In this document: piece after piece, positions 23,652-35,143 of the stretch
Position numbering within the stretch: the stretch's first letter is position 1
Layout: each line of letters opens with the position of its first letter
From: Lepidonotus clava
Taxonomy: Eukaryota > Annelida > Polychaeta > Phyllodocida > Polynoidae
NCBI GenBank assembly: GCA_936440205.1
Contig: OW387133.1
Span: 6,910,001-6,974,000 of the forward strand
Length of the DNA stretch: 64,000 nucleotides
Direction: 5' to 3'
Program-made: the position numbers and the translations under genes
Notes under the pieces: generated by a model
What the model saw: the letters and a program-made list of their open reading frames with translations, nothing else
Databases searched by the model: none
Told to the model about the DNA's origin: nothing

Positions 23652-24275
23652 TATAGGGGCTGGAATAATGATGTAGGATAAAAAGAGGTGACGATAGGGG
23701 GGACCCAGCACTGACCAAGTGGTTCATTGGGTTCGATTCCTGGTTGGTGTCAAGATTCACCAAGGGATGAGGTACAGCGAAAACAATTTCCAGGATTTGA
23801 TCTCCTACTGTCTGCCTGCCCTGTCACCCTTATCTCATTAGATACAATCACCAAAGACTGACCAAATCAAAACACGTGTTTGAAAAGTCAGAACTTGTTA
23901 TCGCCATGAAAATGACACTGGCTGTCTGTACACCGTAAAACATCCATCACTGAAGGTATAGGGGCTGGAATATTGATGTAGGATAAAAAGAAACAAAGGC
24001 TATGATAGGGGGGACCCAGCAGTGACCAGGTGGTTCATTGGGTTCAATTCCTGGTTGGTGTCTGGGTTCACTAAGGGATGATATACAGCAAAAATGATTT
24101 CCAGGTTTTGATCCCCTCCTGTTTGCCTGCCCTGTCACCCTCATCTCATTAGATACAATCACCAAAGACTGACCAAGTCAAAACACGCATCTAAAAGAGT
24201 CAGAATATGTCCTAACTTGTTTTTGTTGTGAAAATAACCCTGGCTGTTGGTACGGCATAAAACATCCATCACACA
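23652..24275 (+). mobile_element. SINE family K, tandem pair
   Basis: Two units of about 305 bp (23652-23955, 23957-24275) are closely alike end to end. Each has a tRNA-like promoter (ACTGACCAAGTGGTTCATTG then GGGTTCGATTCC, the B-box), a body with TCTGCCTGCCCTGTCACCC, and a 3' end reading TAAAACATCCATCAC. The side-by-side arrangement suggests tandem duplication or insertion into a tail. Confidence 0.75.
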
Positions 24276-25100
24276 CTCACTATACTTGTTACATTGCTGC
24301 TTGCCCGGGTTAGCATTCGGTATCCCATAAGTGCCACCCATAAGGGGAGTGAGTGCACCTTTTGCAGCTGCTCAGCTGATTGGCTTCAATATTGGAAGAC
24401 TGTGAACTGCTCTGGGATATTCCCTTTTTACTAAGCCCCGCTCAGATGTAGTCAATGCCACTGACATGCGCAAATCATCAAGAAAATGCTGAGAAAATGA
24501 TTCCCGGGCGGTCTGCGAGGCTTCGAGGGCCAAGCGGAATTGAAATGAAATTTAATCGGATGATCGCAGCTGCAAAGGTTAGAATTATGGCTGTGAAAAT
24601 ATCATTTGGACCTTAGAACTTTGGCGGTTTATGGTAGTTTGACTATGAGTCACATGTGCAGTTAAGGAAACTAGGAATGAGAAACTGAGTTTACTGATTG
24701 AACTCACGCGAACACGTGTTTTCAGCCACCTTAGCATGTGCCCGGGTCGTTTCAGTTTGTTTTTCTAAAACCTTAGTATAGACCTTGTGTAGATAATGTC
24801 ACTTCTCTTGAGGCCTCTTGCAGCATACCCGATCTTGATAACGTCAAGTTTAAGAACACTTTAAGCACGTTCGGGTAACAGCCAGGACTTGAAAGTGACG
24901 TTTCTGGATTTTGATTATGAAATAACCATTGTTCTACTTGATCAATTTAAAGTGGCTTAATGGTAATATAAACCAATAGCCGATTACAATTATATATATA
25001 CTATATACATGTACACATACATCGATCAGTTCTACCGACATAACTAGCAGATTCTGGAACTTTCTGAGATCAAATATGTAATAGATAGATAAATATATAT
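24276..25100. other. Unassigned stretch with a family E end fragment
   Basis: AGTATAGACCTTGTGTAGAT at about 24775 matches a family E end, but no partner end follows. No gene seen. Confidence 0.4.
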
Positions 25101-25101
25101 A

Positions 25102-25185
<84 letters not shown>

Positions 25186-25230
25186 TGGGTGTGGGTGTGG
25201 GTGTGGGTGTGGGTGGGTGGGTGTGGTCAT
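25101..25230. repeat. (TG)n and GTGGGT microsatellite
   Basis: About 130 bp of TG dinucleotides grading into GGGTGT hexamers at the 3' side. A His/Thr-rich frame on the minus strand is a by-product. Confidence 0.95.
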
Positions 25231-25688
25231 AGAGCAGACCAAGTTGATATTGAGCTCTTACTATAAAATAGAGACTTAGTTTCTCTTTTAAAATCAGATC
25301 AGAAATTTTCTCTTTTAAAATTGATCAGATATCAAATGATAAATCTATCACCAATACGGCATTCGGCCCATTGTAACTAGCAATTCTAGAAGGGAACGGT
25401 TAAATAATAGAACATAATTGTATTTACCACTCAGAAAGCGAACTTCCATTCATACAATCAAACAGCTCTGAAACGTTCATCCATATTACCTCCTCACTCA
25501 AAAGGTTAAAACGGTCTCTGTTATTAACTTTAGATGCCAAATAAAATATGATACGCCTTTGTTTACAGACGAACATTATTGTCACAAAAGAGTGGTACCT
25601 TCAAAGCCTACACACAGATGTCAGGTAATAGGACGTTTCATGATGTGAATAGGTCGAGTTACGTACCTGGAGGCCCCAGTCTGTTGTT
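25231..25688. other. Unassigned intergenic stretch
   Basis: Nothing recognised apart from TCTCTTTTAAAAT written twice near 25280 and 25308. Confidence 0.4.
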
Positions 25689-26053
25689 CCCAGGCAAGAA
25701 AATGACGTTATTATAACGTTATTATAACGTTCTGTTTGGACCTGGTTTGGTTCTTGTTACGTTATTTTGATGGCACCCAAAGACGTCTTTAGAACCTAAC
25801 ATTGCGACGTCGCACTGTAACGTTATTGTGACGTTGTTGAAACGTTCTTTCACGTTATAATAACGTTATAATTACGTTCTTTAAAAGTAAGGTCACAACT
25901 GCACTAAAATATAATGTCATTATAACATTCTTTTTCAGTAAGTCCTAACTCCACCTTAGATAACGTTGTTGTTACGTGACAAGTGGGCAGGTTTCAGACC
26001 AACCAAAAAAGTACAGTCACAGAACGTTCTTGTTACGTCTCTGCTTGCCTGGG
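25689..26053 (+). mobile_element. CCCAGC MITE, CCCAGGC subfamily, best-preserved copy
   Basis: Starts CCCAGGCAAGAAAATGACG and ends CGTCTCTGCTTGCCTGGG. It keeps about 20 ACGTT or AACGT motifs that are ATGTT or AACAT in older copies, including TGACGTTATTATAACGTT with 7-bp arms around one base. This is probably the youngest copy in the window. No coding frame. Confidence 0.9.
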
Positions 26054-26354
26054 TTCATACCATATACCCTACATGTGTCTAGACCCCTAAAATCGACAGG
26101 GCGACATATGGCCATTTCCCAAATACAACACGACAAAAGCCCTTTTCTTGTTCATTTTTTTTTTATTTTGATGCTGTCGATTTTGTATCTTTTTTTAATT
26201 TCCTCCTTAGATATGGTATGTAACCTGACATCCTAGTATCCTTCAAATGACAACTGAAAGGCCTTTCTAATGTACATAGCATGTCTATGTTTAACATTTA
26301 TTCCCAACCCCGTTTTCAAAAGCCGGCAATAAAATCAATATGTGAAATATAGGA

Positions 26355-26497
26355 TTAAGGCCGTTATATACCCACTATATAGGCTGTGCTGAATCGGTGA
26401 AAAGATCGGCAGATTGCTACCTGTAGAATCTGTCGATCTTTACTCCGATCAGTTGGTTGATTTGGTCCAAGTCGCCTACTAGTGGGTATGGGGCTTT
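26355..26497. mobile_element. MITE family R, copy 2
   Basis: The ends AAGGCCGTTATATACCCACT and CTACTAGTGGGTATGGGGCT are inverted. The interior has mirrored GATCGGCAGATT and AATCTGTCGATC. Confidence 0.7.
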
Positions 26498-26663
26498 CAC
26501 CAAGTTAGCCGACTAACCTCTGCTTGAATCTGTCGATTCTACCAAAATAATTACCTGATTTTAGAACATAACAGATAGAACATATCGATACAGCACTTCG
26601 ATGACCTACCTCAGCATAAAACGATCATGAGGTCTAAATTAACCTCGTGGATATTGACTACAT

Positions 26664-27301
26664 CACTGAAAACACAGAGTTGTCAAAAGTGGTGCCAAAA
26701 CCGACAACCCAAGGTTGTCACAGGCTGTGTCTGTGTCTGTTACACAGAAAATCTTATTTATGAATATTTTCATGTTGTAGATATCATAGTCATTATGATG
26801 GCATCCTATTATGTTATTACTAGTTATTAGGTGTAGCCATTACACATAGGAGGCCTATGAGTTGTATGGTTTTGACACCATTCACTTACAACACTGGGTT
26901 GATATAGACAGAGGCCATGACAACCCTGGGCTGTCACTTTAGGCACCATTCACCTACAACCCTAGGGTAGTCAGGCAGGACTTTTGACTTCTCATTTTCT
27001 GCTGTGACAACCCTATGACAACCTATTCTTCATTTTTGCTTCTCTGACGACCTTTTTGGCCCAAAGTAGTCGGGAGAAAATGACTACCTTTGGGTTGTCA
27101 TCCAGCCTCAAAATTCACAATGACAACCCTCTGACCACCCCAAAGTTGTCAAAGGATTGTCACAAGGTAGTCGATACAGCATTGATGGCCTGAAATGAGC
27201 CCTGTGATGACCCAAAAGTCACCTATGAGAGCCCAAAAGTGACCTGTGACAACCCTTTGACAACCTTGCAGTGGCTCTCTGACGACTTTGTGTTTTCAGT
27301 G
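26664..27301. mobile_element. Element U: 638-bp MITE built of TGACAACCC repeats
   Basis: The ends CACTGAAAACACAGAGTTGT and ACGACTTTGTGTTTTCAGTG are inverted. The interior is packed with TGACAACCCT, GGTTGTCA and GTAGTC in both orientations, so most of it can fold on itself. No transposase frame. Confidence 0.75.
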
Positions 27302-27416
27302 GTGCACGGAGGGAAAAATGTATAGTGACGTGTGATATTTATATGTCTTTAGTTAGACATACAAATGTGTACAAATGAGAATATCAATTAAAATTATATT
27401 CATTATGGAATGGCTT

Positions 27417-27770
27417 TCTCGGCCAAGGATGCAACATTATTATCATGTTGCAGCAATGTTCTGGCTGGTTCTGTATTTGGTTCTTGTGATGTTCTTTTGG
27501 TGACTCCCAATCATGTTGCTGCAATGTACTGCTGTGATGTTGCACTGTGACATTATTACAACATTCTGGTTACATTCTTCAACCCAAATAGAATGTCCTT
27601 ATAATGTTCTGTTATGTTTTGGTCTTAACCTCACAAAAAATAACATTATAATAACTTTCTGATTTTGGTGATGTTGAAAACATCAATAACGTAAGCCATA
27701 TCCTTAAGAAACAGACTGACCAAAAAAGTATTGTTGCAGAACGGTTCTATCACACCAAAACTTGGCTGGG
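27417..27770 (+). mobile_element. CCCAGC MITE, CCCAGCC subfamily, aged copy
   Basis: Starts CTCGGCCAAGGATGCAACAT and ends CACCAAAACTTGGCTGGG. Nearly all ACGTT sites have become ATGTT or ACATT, as expected from CpG decay. Confidence 0.85.
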
Positions 27771-28597
27771 ATCGTATCTAGTTTTAGTCATAACATGTGG
27801 GCCCGTCTTGCTTTTGATGCTCAAGTAAGACTGAGACTTGTAAACAACCACATTGACATTTTAGAATAAAAGGACACGGCCCTATCATATTCTGGTGATT
27901 TCGATTCGCTGCCCAATGTACTACTCTCAACAACCTATAATACAAGTGACCTTTTCTGCCAGAAATCGGTATTGGCTGGGATGAGGGGATTGTTATGGAC
28001 AATTAAGCCACTTATACACAAGGCGTATTAGACAATATGGCATTTATATTGTACATTAACCCATTAAAATTTTACTAACAATCTTATTATCTGCGAAAAT
28101 ATAATAATTTAGCACTATCTAGCCTGTATGCGCCCCCTCCCGATTTCCCAAATCTGTATCTGCTCCTGTTCCTTCAATAAGATGAGCACGACAGGATCAT
28201 TGTAACAGCATTCTTTAAGTTCGTGTTTTTGAAAAGTAGCATGCAGCTTGATATCAGCAAATAATTGGGCAAAAGAGAAAATGACCCCAAGCTTAAGGTT
28301 GACCGGCTTGCCATTCTGTAGCTGAATTCCACACTAGGTGGCGTGGTCTGGAATCTCATCTATAGCAGAACCCTTACTCTTCGTTTTCCAATTTCGTACA
28401 TAGCATATGGATATTGGAGATATCGACTTACATGGACTGTAGTGGTCAGTTCAGATATTGCAGAGAAGCTATATGTCGGGCTGATAGTAAAGGACACGAG
28501 ATGGGGCTGGTAAAAGATATATTACACTAGGTCAGGTACCGAGGTCAAACCCAACCAAACATGTAACGTTATCATAAAATTGCAGGAAGGTTCTGGT
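27771..28597. other. Unassigned stretch with a CCCAGC 5' fragment
   Basis: About 28547-28605 reads CCCAACCAAACATGTAACG up to GGTTCTGGTTTGGTT, the start of a CCCAGC element cut off by repeat P. No gene seen in the rest. Confidence 0.45.
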
Positions 28598-28842
28598 TTG
28601 GTTATCCATAACGACAAGAAATTCAAAGAAGGACTACCATACTTAATTATAGATACACTTGATTAAATACTTTCTGTGCGATTTGTTGCTAATGTATCAG
28701 TGAAAGTACTTATTTGCAATTACCTAGGCCGGGTATCCCTGATTAGATTGACCAAAATGTCAATAAAACTTTTCTTGTAGTCATTCATTGACAGACAATA
28801 TTACAAGCTAACTTGGACAGAACAGATATAGCATGGAAATAG
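28598..28842 (-). repeat. Repeat P, copy 2, uninterrupted
   Basis: Reverse complement of 21134-21340 plus 21496-21545. It shows the sequence before the 21341-21495 MITE inserted. Confidence 0.7.
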
Positions 28843-28845
28843 CTT

Positions 28846-29209
28846 CCCAACCAAGCATGTTACAATATTATAATGATGTAGCAACATATGGTTCTGTGTT
28901 GGTTCTTGTTACATTATTTTGATGCCTCCCAATAATATTGCTGCAACATTCTTCTATGATGTTACACTGCCAAGTTATTATAACATTCTGGTTATGTTCT
29001 TCAACCTAATAAGAATTTTCTTATAACTGTCTTTTTTTGGTTTCATCCTGACCTCACCAAAAAATAATGTCATAATAATGTTCTGATTTGGCGAGGTTTC
29101 AACCTCAACATTAATAATGTAATATCGTTATGTGCCATCTTAGTAAGTAACAAACTGACTTAAAAAGTATGGTTGCAGAACGTATCTGTTACTTTGCAAG
29201 TTGGCAGGG
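28846..29209 (+). mobile_element. CCCAGC MITE, full, aged copy
   Basis: Starts CCCAACCAAGCATGTTACA and ends TTACTTTGCAAGTTGGCAGG. Family block order is intact. The upstream flank is homologous to the downstream flank of the reversed copy at 20744-21106. Confidence 0.85.
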
Positions 29210-29274
29210 ATTACACTATGGAATACGGTCATGTACTGAGGTCAAATATGCCATTAAGAACTGCACCACCAAAC

Positions 29275-29637
29275 AATTCTCCCTACCACGGATAGCATAT
29301 TTACTGTGGTGTACCTGCAGGTTAGCCTAGATCAAGGTGCATCATGGGTAATGTGTCGACAAATCACAAGGCTTAACTATAGAAATTTCCAATAATCTTG
29401 ACATAATTGGTGGTTAAAAATGATAAAGATCACTGTAACCTAATTTTTCATTTTGTATCCACACATATCTATCATTTTTGAAGTTGGTTTGAAAATTCAT
29501 ACATTAAATATGGATCTAGAGCAAATAATAGTATATTTTCTATAGGTTTCCCTGTGTTTTTGTCGACAAAATCAGTCCAAATTAACCTGCAGGTGCTTAA
29601 AATACTGAAAATCAGCTATCCGTGGTAGGGAGAATTG
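29275..29637. mobile_element. MITE family G, best copy
   Basis: The ends CAATTCTCCCTACCACGGAT and its mirror ATCCGTGGTAGGGAGAATTG are a perfect 20-bp inverted pair. Inner TACCTGCAGGTTAGCCTAGA and TTAACCTGCAGGTGC are also mirrored, as are two GTCGACAAA sites. Confidence 0.85.
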
Positions 29638-30035
29638 TCCCCATGTCAGCAGGAACCAACCTTCGTACTTTGATACGATTCCAATTAAAGGCTCATATCA
29701 CAACATATCTAGTTTCTAGCTTTAAGGTATCAAGTTTCGCCCTGGGGATATGATTATACAAGCTGTAAACCCGGAAAATCCCAAAATGTCATTCTGTCTC
29801 AGGCAAAGGTTGATAGTATTTTCAATCTGTGGATAGGGACGAGTCTGCTGAGGAGGAAGCTCACTATTTTTTTTTCTTTATTAGTGTGGCTCACTTCGCC
29901 AGGGCGGTTTTCTTGTGAGTCCACATAATGTCAGTAAAGGTACTACAGTGTCTATGATCAGTGATAGCAATAGAATGACATAATATTATGCGACTAAATA
30001 TCTAAACTAGTCTATTGATTAAATATTAAATATTA
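29638..30035. other. Unassigned intergenic stretch
   Basis: Nothing recognised. Confidence 0.4.
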
Positions 30036-30122
30036 ATATTATATATATATATATAATATACAATATAAACATGATATTCAATATATACAAACAATACGTG
30101 TGTGTGTGTGTGTGTGTGTGTT

Positions 30123-30170
<48 letters not shown>

Positions 30171-30202
30171 TATAATTATATATATATATAAATATATATA
30201 TG

Positions 30203-30240
<38 letters not shown>
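30036..30240. repeat. TA / TG / TA compound microsatellite
   Basis: TA run 30039-30058, TG run 30098-30168 interrupted by TTTG, and TA run 30175-30240. Confidence 0.95.
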
Positions 30241-30241
<1 letters not shown>

Positions 30242-31990
30242 TGCTCAAAACAAGGCTATTGGGTTCATATGAGACAATTAACGAATAAATGAAAGCATAA
30301 CAAGCTTATTGAAGTCACTGTTAAAGCCAAAATGGCACGAGAAGGACGCTTCTAAGAGCAGGTTTAGATCCGGGTACCCCAAGAACCAGTCTCATCTAAG
30401 GCAGATAACAGACACTGGCCGAACACCAGCGAAAGGCGGAAGTCAGCGGTAACGAGGGGGTGGACGGCCTGAGATCACGTGGTAAGAATGGCGCATTCTC
30501 ATTGGATGTGACATACGGCTGGTCGTTGTGCTGGTTGCCCGGCGGGGGCCTGGGACGCCAGGACCAGTGGAGGGCAGGTAGGGAGGGCCCAACGCAATAA
30601 GATAACCAGATTACCTCATCGGCCCTGTCTCCCACTGCCACCCCCACTCCCCACCCACTGCTACCAACCTACCCCTCCTCTCCCCAACCCCTGCACCCAC
30701 CCTCTCCCTGCTGTCCCTATCCCCTGCCACCACCTTACCTTCAGTTGGATAGGTATATATTTCATAGCGCCTATACATTCTGCATTGTCCTGCCCCGCGA
30801 GCTAAGGTGGAACAACGGATGGCGTTATTGTCCCGCTTGTTTTTCATGGGTTATAGGGTTATTTCTCAGGGTTATTGGTATAGAATAAAACAAGAACTAG
30901 CCTTGGGAGCAATCAGCCCTGATTATTGCCCCGCTGTCGAAGTGGGGCAATAATCAGGGCTTTGTGCCCCCTCGGTTAGTTCTGTATGCCACTGCCACCC
31001 CCTCCCCCTCTTGTCCCCACCCCCTGCCACCACCCTACTCCAACCTGGGTTGGTATGTGTGCCAATGCCACCCCCTACCCCTCCTAACCCCTCCTGTCCC
31101 CAACCCCTGCCAACCCCCTACCCCTCCCCAACCCCCTGCCACCACCATAACCCAGGGTGGGTCGGTATGTGTGCCACTGTCAGGTACCTCCTAGTTAAAT
31201 GGACATGTAAAGGGCCATTTCCACATGTTGACAAGTTTGAGTTTGTCGTTGTTTCCACAGAATGACAAACCTTGATAGTATGTGACTTTCCAGTGATAAT
31301 TAAAGGCAGGTTTCCACAGGACGACCATCCATGATTTTTTCAGTGTTAACCCTTTGCATTCTTGCCATTGTACCAATGTACCTGTGGGGTTTTAGATATT
31401 CACCAATGCACACCCTGTAGTACAATGTCCGGATTACTTCTTCAAAAAACTGAAGGACTGCTTATAAAAAGTACACAAATTTACCTTTATGTTGAAGGCT
31501 GTACAAGTGGTGAATGTGTGTGGTTGTGGTTGGGGTGTACGTGCTTTTTGATCTCTTGGACTGGTCCCAAGTGGAGAGCAATATTTCATCATTAGTGTGA
31601 CATAATCCCCTGACATCCCTTATCTCTATGTTGATATAATAGTATAGTCCTGGGTTGTGATGTATAGCCGTCAAGAAAAGAAATAGAAAAAATAGAAAAA
31701 AATAAAATAGACGTAAAACAGGGCAGGTCACTAAGTGTAAACCGTTTATTTACTGATATTTTTTTCATGTAAAGCCAGTGTGTGTCGGGAGAATCTAAAC
31801 TGTCATCGTTGTTTCTTCCGGTCCCTGCCACCCCCCCCCCCCCCTGTGGCATTCTCCGCCTTGATGATTTATATCTTGTTATAGGGAGTTTTAGCAACAT
31901 CTATGTACATCACCATCTTTCTTTGACATTTTTTGTTTGTATAAATTATCTGTAAGCAATATGTATCACGGAATGACTCATGTTGGACAT
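30241..31990. other. Unassigned stretch with C-rich patches
   Basis: Pyrimidine-rich patches at about 30630-30740 and 30985-31145 (CCACCCCCTGCC-type, with GGT(A/T)TGTGTGCCA recurring). GATTATTGCCCCGCTGTCGA and CAGTGGGGCAATAATCAGGG-like strings at 30920-30960 form a hairpin. No gene supported. Confidence 0.4.
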
Positions 31991-31997
31991 GAACGTG

Positions 31998-32080
31998 TAT
32001 GTATGTATGTATGTATGTATGTATGTATGTATGTATGTATGTATGTATGTATGTATGTATGTATATATATGTATATATAT
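31998..32080. repeat. (TATG)n microsatellite
   Basis: About 16 TATG units followed by TATATATG. The Tyr/Val/Cys/Met frame is a by-product. Confidence 0.95.
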
Positions 32081-32144
32081 AATATTGCTGAAGATGGCTT
32101 AATGTTGTCATATTGGTCGGAGTTGGTCAAATTCGCCCCTGTCA

Positions 32145-32411
32145 GTATAGACCTTGTGCAGACGTGGTCACATGATCACTTTTTGGTGATCAACATGAGG
32201 TAGAGATTAGCACATGGTGATCAGATAAATCTAGACTTTTTTTTATTTCCAGATAAAAAGAATGATAGATTTTAACTGGATTGGATAATCTGAGATGAAT
32301 TTAGCATAATATGTGTCATAGAAACTTGTTAACTATTGATATTCATTATTTTAAATTGATCACCAATATGGCGTCCAGATAGTTTAAGTACGTCTCCTGC
32401 ACATCCTTAGG
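32145..32411. mobile_element. MITE family E, copy 3
   Basis: The left end GTATAGACCTTGTGCAGACG and right end CTCCTGCACATCCTTAGG are inverted but worn. Subterminal GTGATCAACAT and TTGATCACCAATATGGCG match the other copies. Confidence 0.75.
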
Positions 32412-32688
32412 CCTTGCAAATGAATGCGAGATATGTTAACGCACGGAGACAAGTTGAGGTTACTAAAACTCCCTGCTACCATCGCCCCCTGCCTCCCCCC
32501 CCCCCCACTCCCATCTCCCATAGGCAGGTGTTGATACCACCCCCCACAACTAGTACTGACAGCCAGTAAGTCTATTTGTGGCGGTTTGTGGGTAAACTCA
32601 TTGAGGTACTCTGTATCAGAATAATTGTATATGCCTCAGCATATCCCCACAGAATCTGCTATCTGGGACCCCAATCTGTAGGATATAC
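32412..32688. other. Unassigned intergenic stretch
   Basis: C run near 32495; nothing else. Confidence 0.4.
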
Positions 32689-32897
32689 CCCAGCCAAGGC
32701 GTGACGTAACGGTCACGTTATGAGAGCCTTATAAATAACGTTACAAGAACGTTGTCAGAACGTCACAATGTCACGTTGCAACAGTTGGTTGCAGCGACAT
32801 AACTTGGAGTCATCAAAAGAAGGTCACGGTAACCTAACAGTGTGACGTAACAAGAACCAATCAAGAACGTTATTAGAACGTCATATCCTTGGCTGGG
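32689..32897 (-). mobile_element. Short CCCAGC MITE variant (209 bp)
   Basis: Starts CCCAGCCAAGGCGTGACGTA and ends TCATATCCTTGGCTGGG. The interior lacks the AACCTCACC blocks but keeps GTTGCAGCGACATAACTTGG and many intact ACGT sites. It is either an internal deletion derivative or a distinct subfamily. Confidence 0.8.
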
Positions 32898-32956
32898 ACA
32901 TGCATGCAAATGCGACATAACCCGACCAGTGAGATTGATATGTGACTTACCTTTCC

Positions 32957-32959
32957 ATA

Positions 32960-32997
<38 letters not shown>
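32957..32997. repeat. (TA)n microsatellite
   Basis: About 20 TA units. Confidence 0.95.
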
Positions 32998-33059
32998 TGT
33001 GTTATATTTGTTTATAAATGTTATTAGGCAGTAAAATTAATACCAATAACATACAATAG

Positions 33060-33137
33060 TGTTACTTACCATCTTAGTAAGTAACAAACTGACTAAAAAG
33101 GTACAGAATGTTTCTGTTACATTGCAAGTTGGCTGGG
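33060..33137 (+). mobile_element. CCCAGC MITE, 3' fragment
   Basis: Has GTTACTTACCATCTTAGTAA, ACAAACTGACTAAAAAGG and the end GTTGGCTGGG, and breaks off on the left in AT-rich sequence. Confidence 0.75.
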
Positions 33138-33464
33138 TGAGCTGCCAGACTGTTGTAAATACAACTAGAAAATTAATAGCTTTTTAAAAGGACTGTTCTA
33201 CCATTCACTGTTTATTCTCCACAACACCAATCAAAATGACAGACATGGTGTGTCAGGAAGGTGTCCCTACACAAAGGCAGCTGACTGTAGCGGGTGGCAG
33301 GCTACAGAGAACGAGGAGTCCTAATTGCCATGGCATCCTCCCATCATGCAATGCAGTCTTAATGTACATGTCATATAACAGGGTTTACACAAGCGGCTGA
33401 GACTTTATTACCCTCTCATGCAAGGAGTGTTAGGTGGAAGGATTTAACATACAAAGAGCCTGTA
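33138..33464. other. Unassigned intergenic stretch
   Basis: Nothing recognised. Confidence 0.4.
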
Positions 33465-33773
33465 CCCAGGCAAAAATATGATGTCATGATAACATTGCAG
33501 CAACGTTCTGTTTATTTCTGCTTTGGTTCTTGTTATGTTATTTTGATGGCACCCAAAAACGTCTTAAGAACCTAATGGTGCAACGTTGCACTGTAATGTT
33601 ATTGTGACATTCTTGTAAAGTTCTTTCATATTACAACTACTGTCACATCTCGACCAAAATATAATGTTACTATAACGTTCTTTTTTGATAAGTTGTAACC
33701 TTACCTAAAATAACGTTATTGTAGGAAAGGTTTCAGACACAGACAGTTCTTATTACCTTGCTGCTTGCCTGGG
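33465..33773 (+). mobile_element. CCCAGC MITE, CCCAGGC subfamily
   Basis: Starts CCCAGGCAAAAATATGATG and ends GCTGCTTGCCTGGG. TA occurs immediately outside both ends, the only copy here with a plausible TA target duplication. A small internal deletion lies before the 3' block. Confidence 0.8.
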
Positions 33774-33806
33774 TACGTACCGCTCCTCTTTTTGAAACTG
33801 CAAATA

Positions 33807-34358
33807 CAGTGGTCCCCCTATATACGGCCCCCCTCACCAATGGCCACCCCTCTTATGAGGCCAGAAAATGCAGGCACGGATGGTTTTCTCTATATATTTA
33901 CCCCTCACCAGCAGCCACCCCTCTGACGCGGCCAGCAGCCACCGTTTTGAGGTCCCAGTTGGCCACAATACCCCTCATCAGTGGCCAGAGAAAGGTTAAA
34001 TGATGGCCAGGAGGTGTTGAGAGGGGCTGGAGGTCAGTTGTCGCACATAGGACAAAGAGGGGGCGGCCTGGAGGTGTTGAGAGGTTCTGGTGGTGGGTAG
34101 TCACACTAAGCACAAAGAGGGGGCAGCCAGGAGGTGTTGAGAGGGGCTGGAGTGGTGAGTTATCGGACATAGGACAAAGAGGGGGCGGCCAGAAGGCGCT
34201 GAGACGGGCTGGAGTGGTGAGTCAACAGTAAACCTTATATTAATTTCAGGCCCTGATTCAGAGATGGTCCTCCCAACCCATCCCCCTCAGCGGCCACCCC
34301 TCACCAGCGGCCACTTTTGTGATTCCCCAAGGGTGGCCGCATAGGAGGGGGACCACTG
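33807..34358. mobile_element. Element V: pogo-like MITE with internal 60-bp repeats
   Basis: The ends CAGTGGTCCCCCTATATACG and CATAGGAGGGGGACCACTG are inverted and flanked by TA on both sides, as for pogo/Tc1-type elements. The interior holds about four units of roughly 60 bp containing GGACAAAGAGGGGGCGGCC and AGGTGTTGAGAGG (from about 34010 to 34220). GCGGCCACC and GGTGGCCGC are mirrored. No transposase frame. Confidence 0.8.
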
Positions 34359-35143
34359 TAGTCCCACCCACCATCCCTCATCCCCGGAAGACCCCAAAGC
34401 AAGGACACATTTTCCCCACAGAAAAATATCCTAAAATTTGTTGTGGCAAAAGTGTGGCATTATTTTTACAATGCCTAAAGTATACTCTGTGTGAATTTCA
34501 GAATTTTTGAAGCAATATTAAAGATTTGCCATTGAATTGAACATTTTTTTTCAAACGTGAATAAATTGTGTAGCCTGCGTAGTGATACGACTCTGCGAAG
34601 TTCTGCTTCAAAAATTCACCAACATCGCATTACGCTTAACCGAATGAGTCCATTGTTTTTTTTTCATATTTGTGTGGTTATTTGCTTTTTCCTTGGGTAT
34701 CACATTTCCCGGCGGATCGTCCGTCGACCCTCTGACGACCCCCGTAGGCCATCTTATATTAATACTCGATAAAGTATTTAAACTGAATGTTGGAAAGTAT
34801 TATGCCATGGCTGATTCAGAATTTCTGAAAGGTGGGAGGAGGGGGTTGAATATATCAAAATGGCTCGTATTCGCACAACTGATATTTTCCCCTCTTTGCC
34901 TAGATTGTGGCATCCTAAAAAACAGAATAAGAGGAGGTTGGGGAGGGGTATCAGGACCCCCTGGACCCCAGCTGGATCAGCCAATTTATGTGAACCATGC
35001 AGTATATTTGTCTACATTACATCATATCACTTATCCAATTAAATTATTGTGCTCCTTTTCACAAAAAGGCTTAGCGTCAATTTACTTCACCTATATTCTG
35101 AAGAGAACCACATAGGGCATACCTATACAGCTGTCTGCAGTCT
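34359..35143. other. Unassigned stretch with a family T fragment
   Basis: About 34800-34985 has ATTCAGAATTTCTGAAAGG and ATCAGGACCCCCTGGACCC, resembling family T interiors. The 147-codon frame that crosses it is not supported as a gene. Confidence 0.4.

Noticed and set aside
24934-25242. His/Thr-rich frame
   Set aside because: Translation of the TG microsatellite.
34672-35115. 147-codon plus-strand frame
   Set aside because: Crosses a family T-like fragment and has no recognisable domain.
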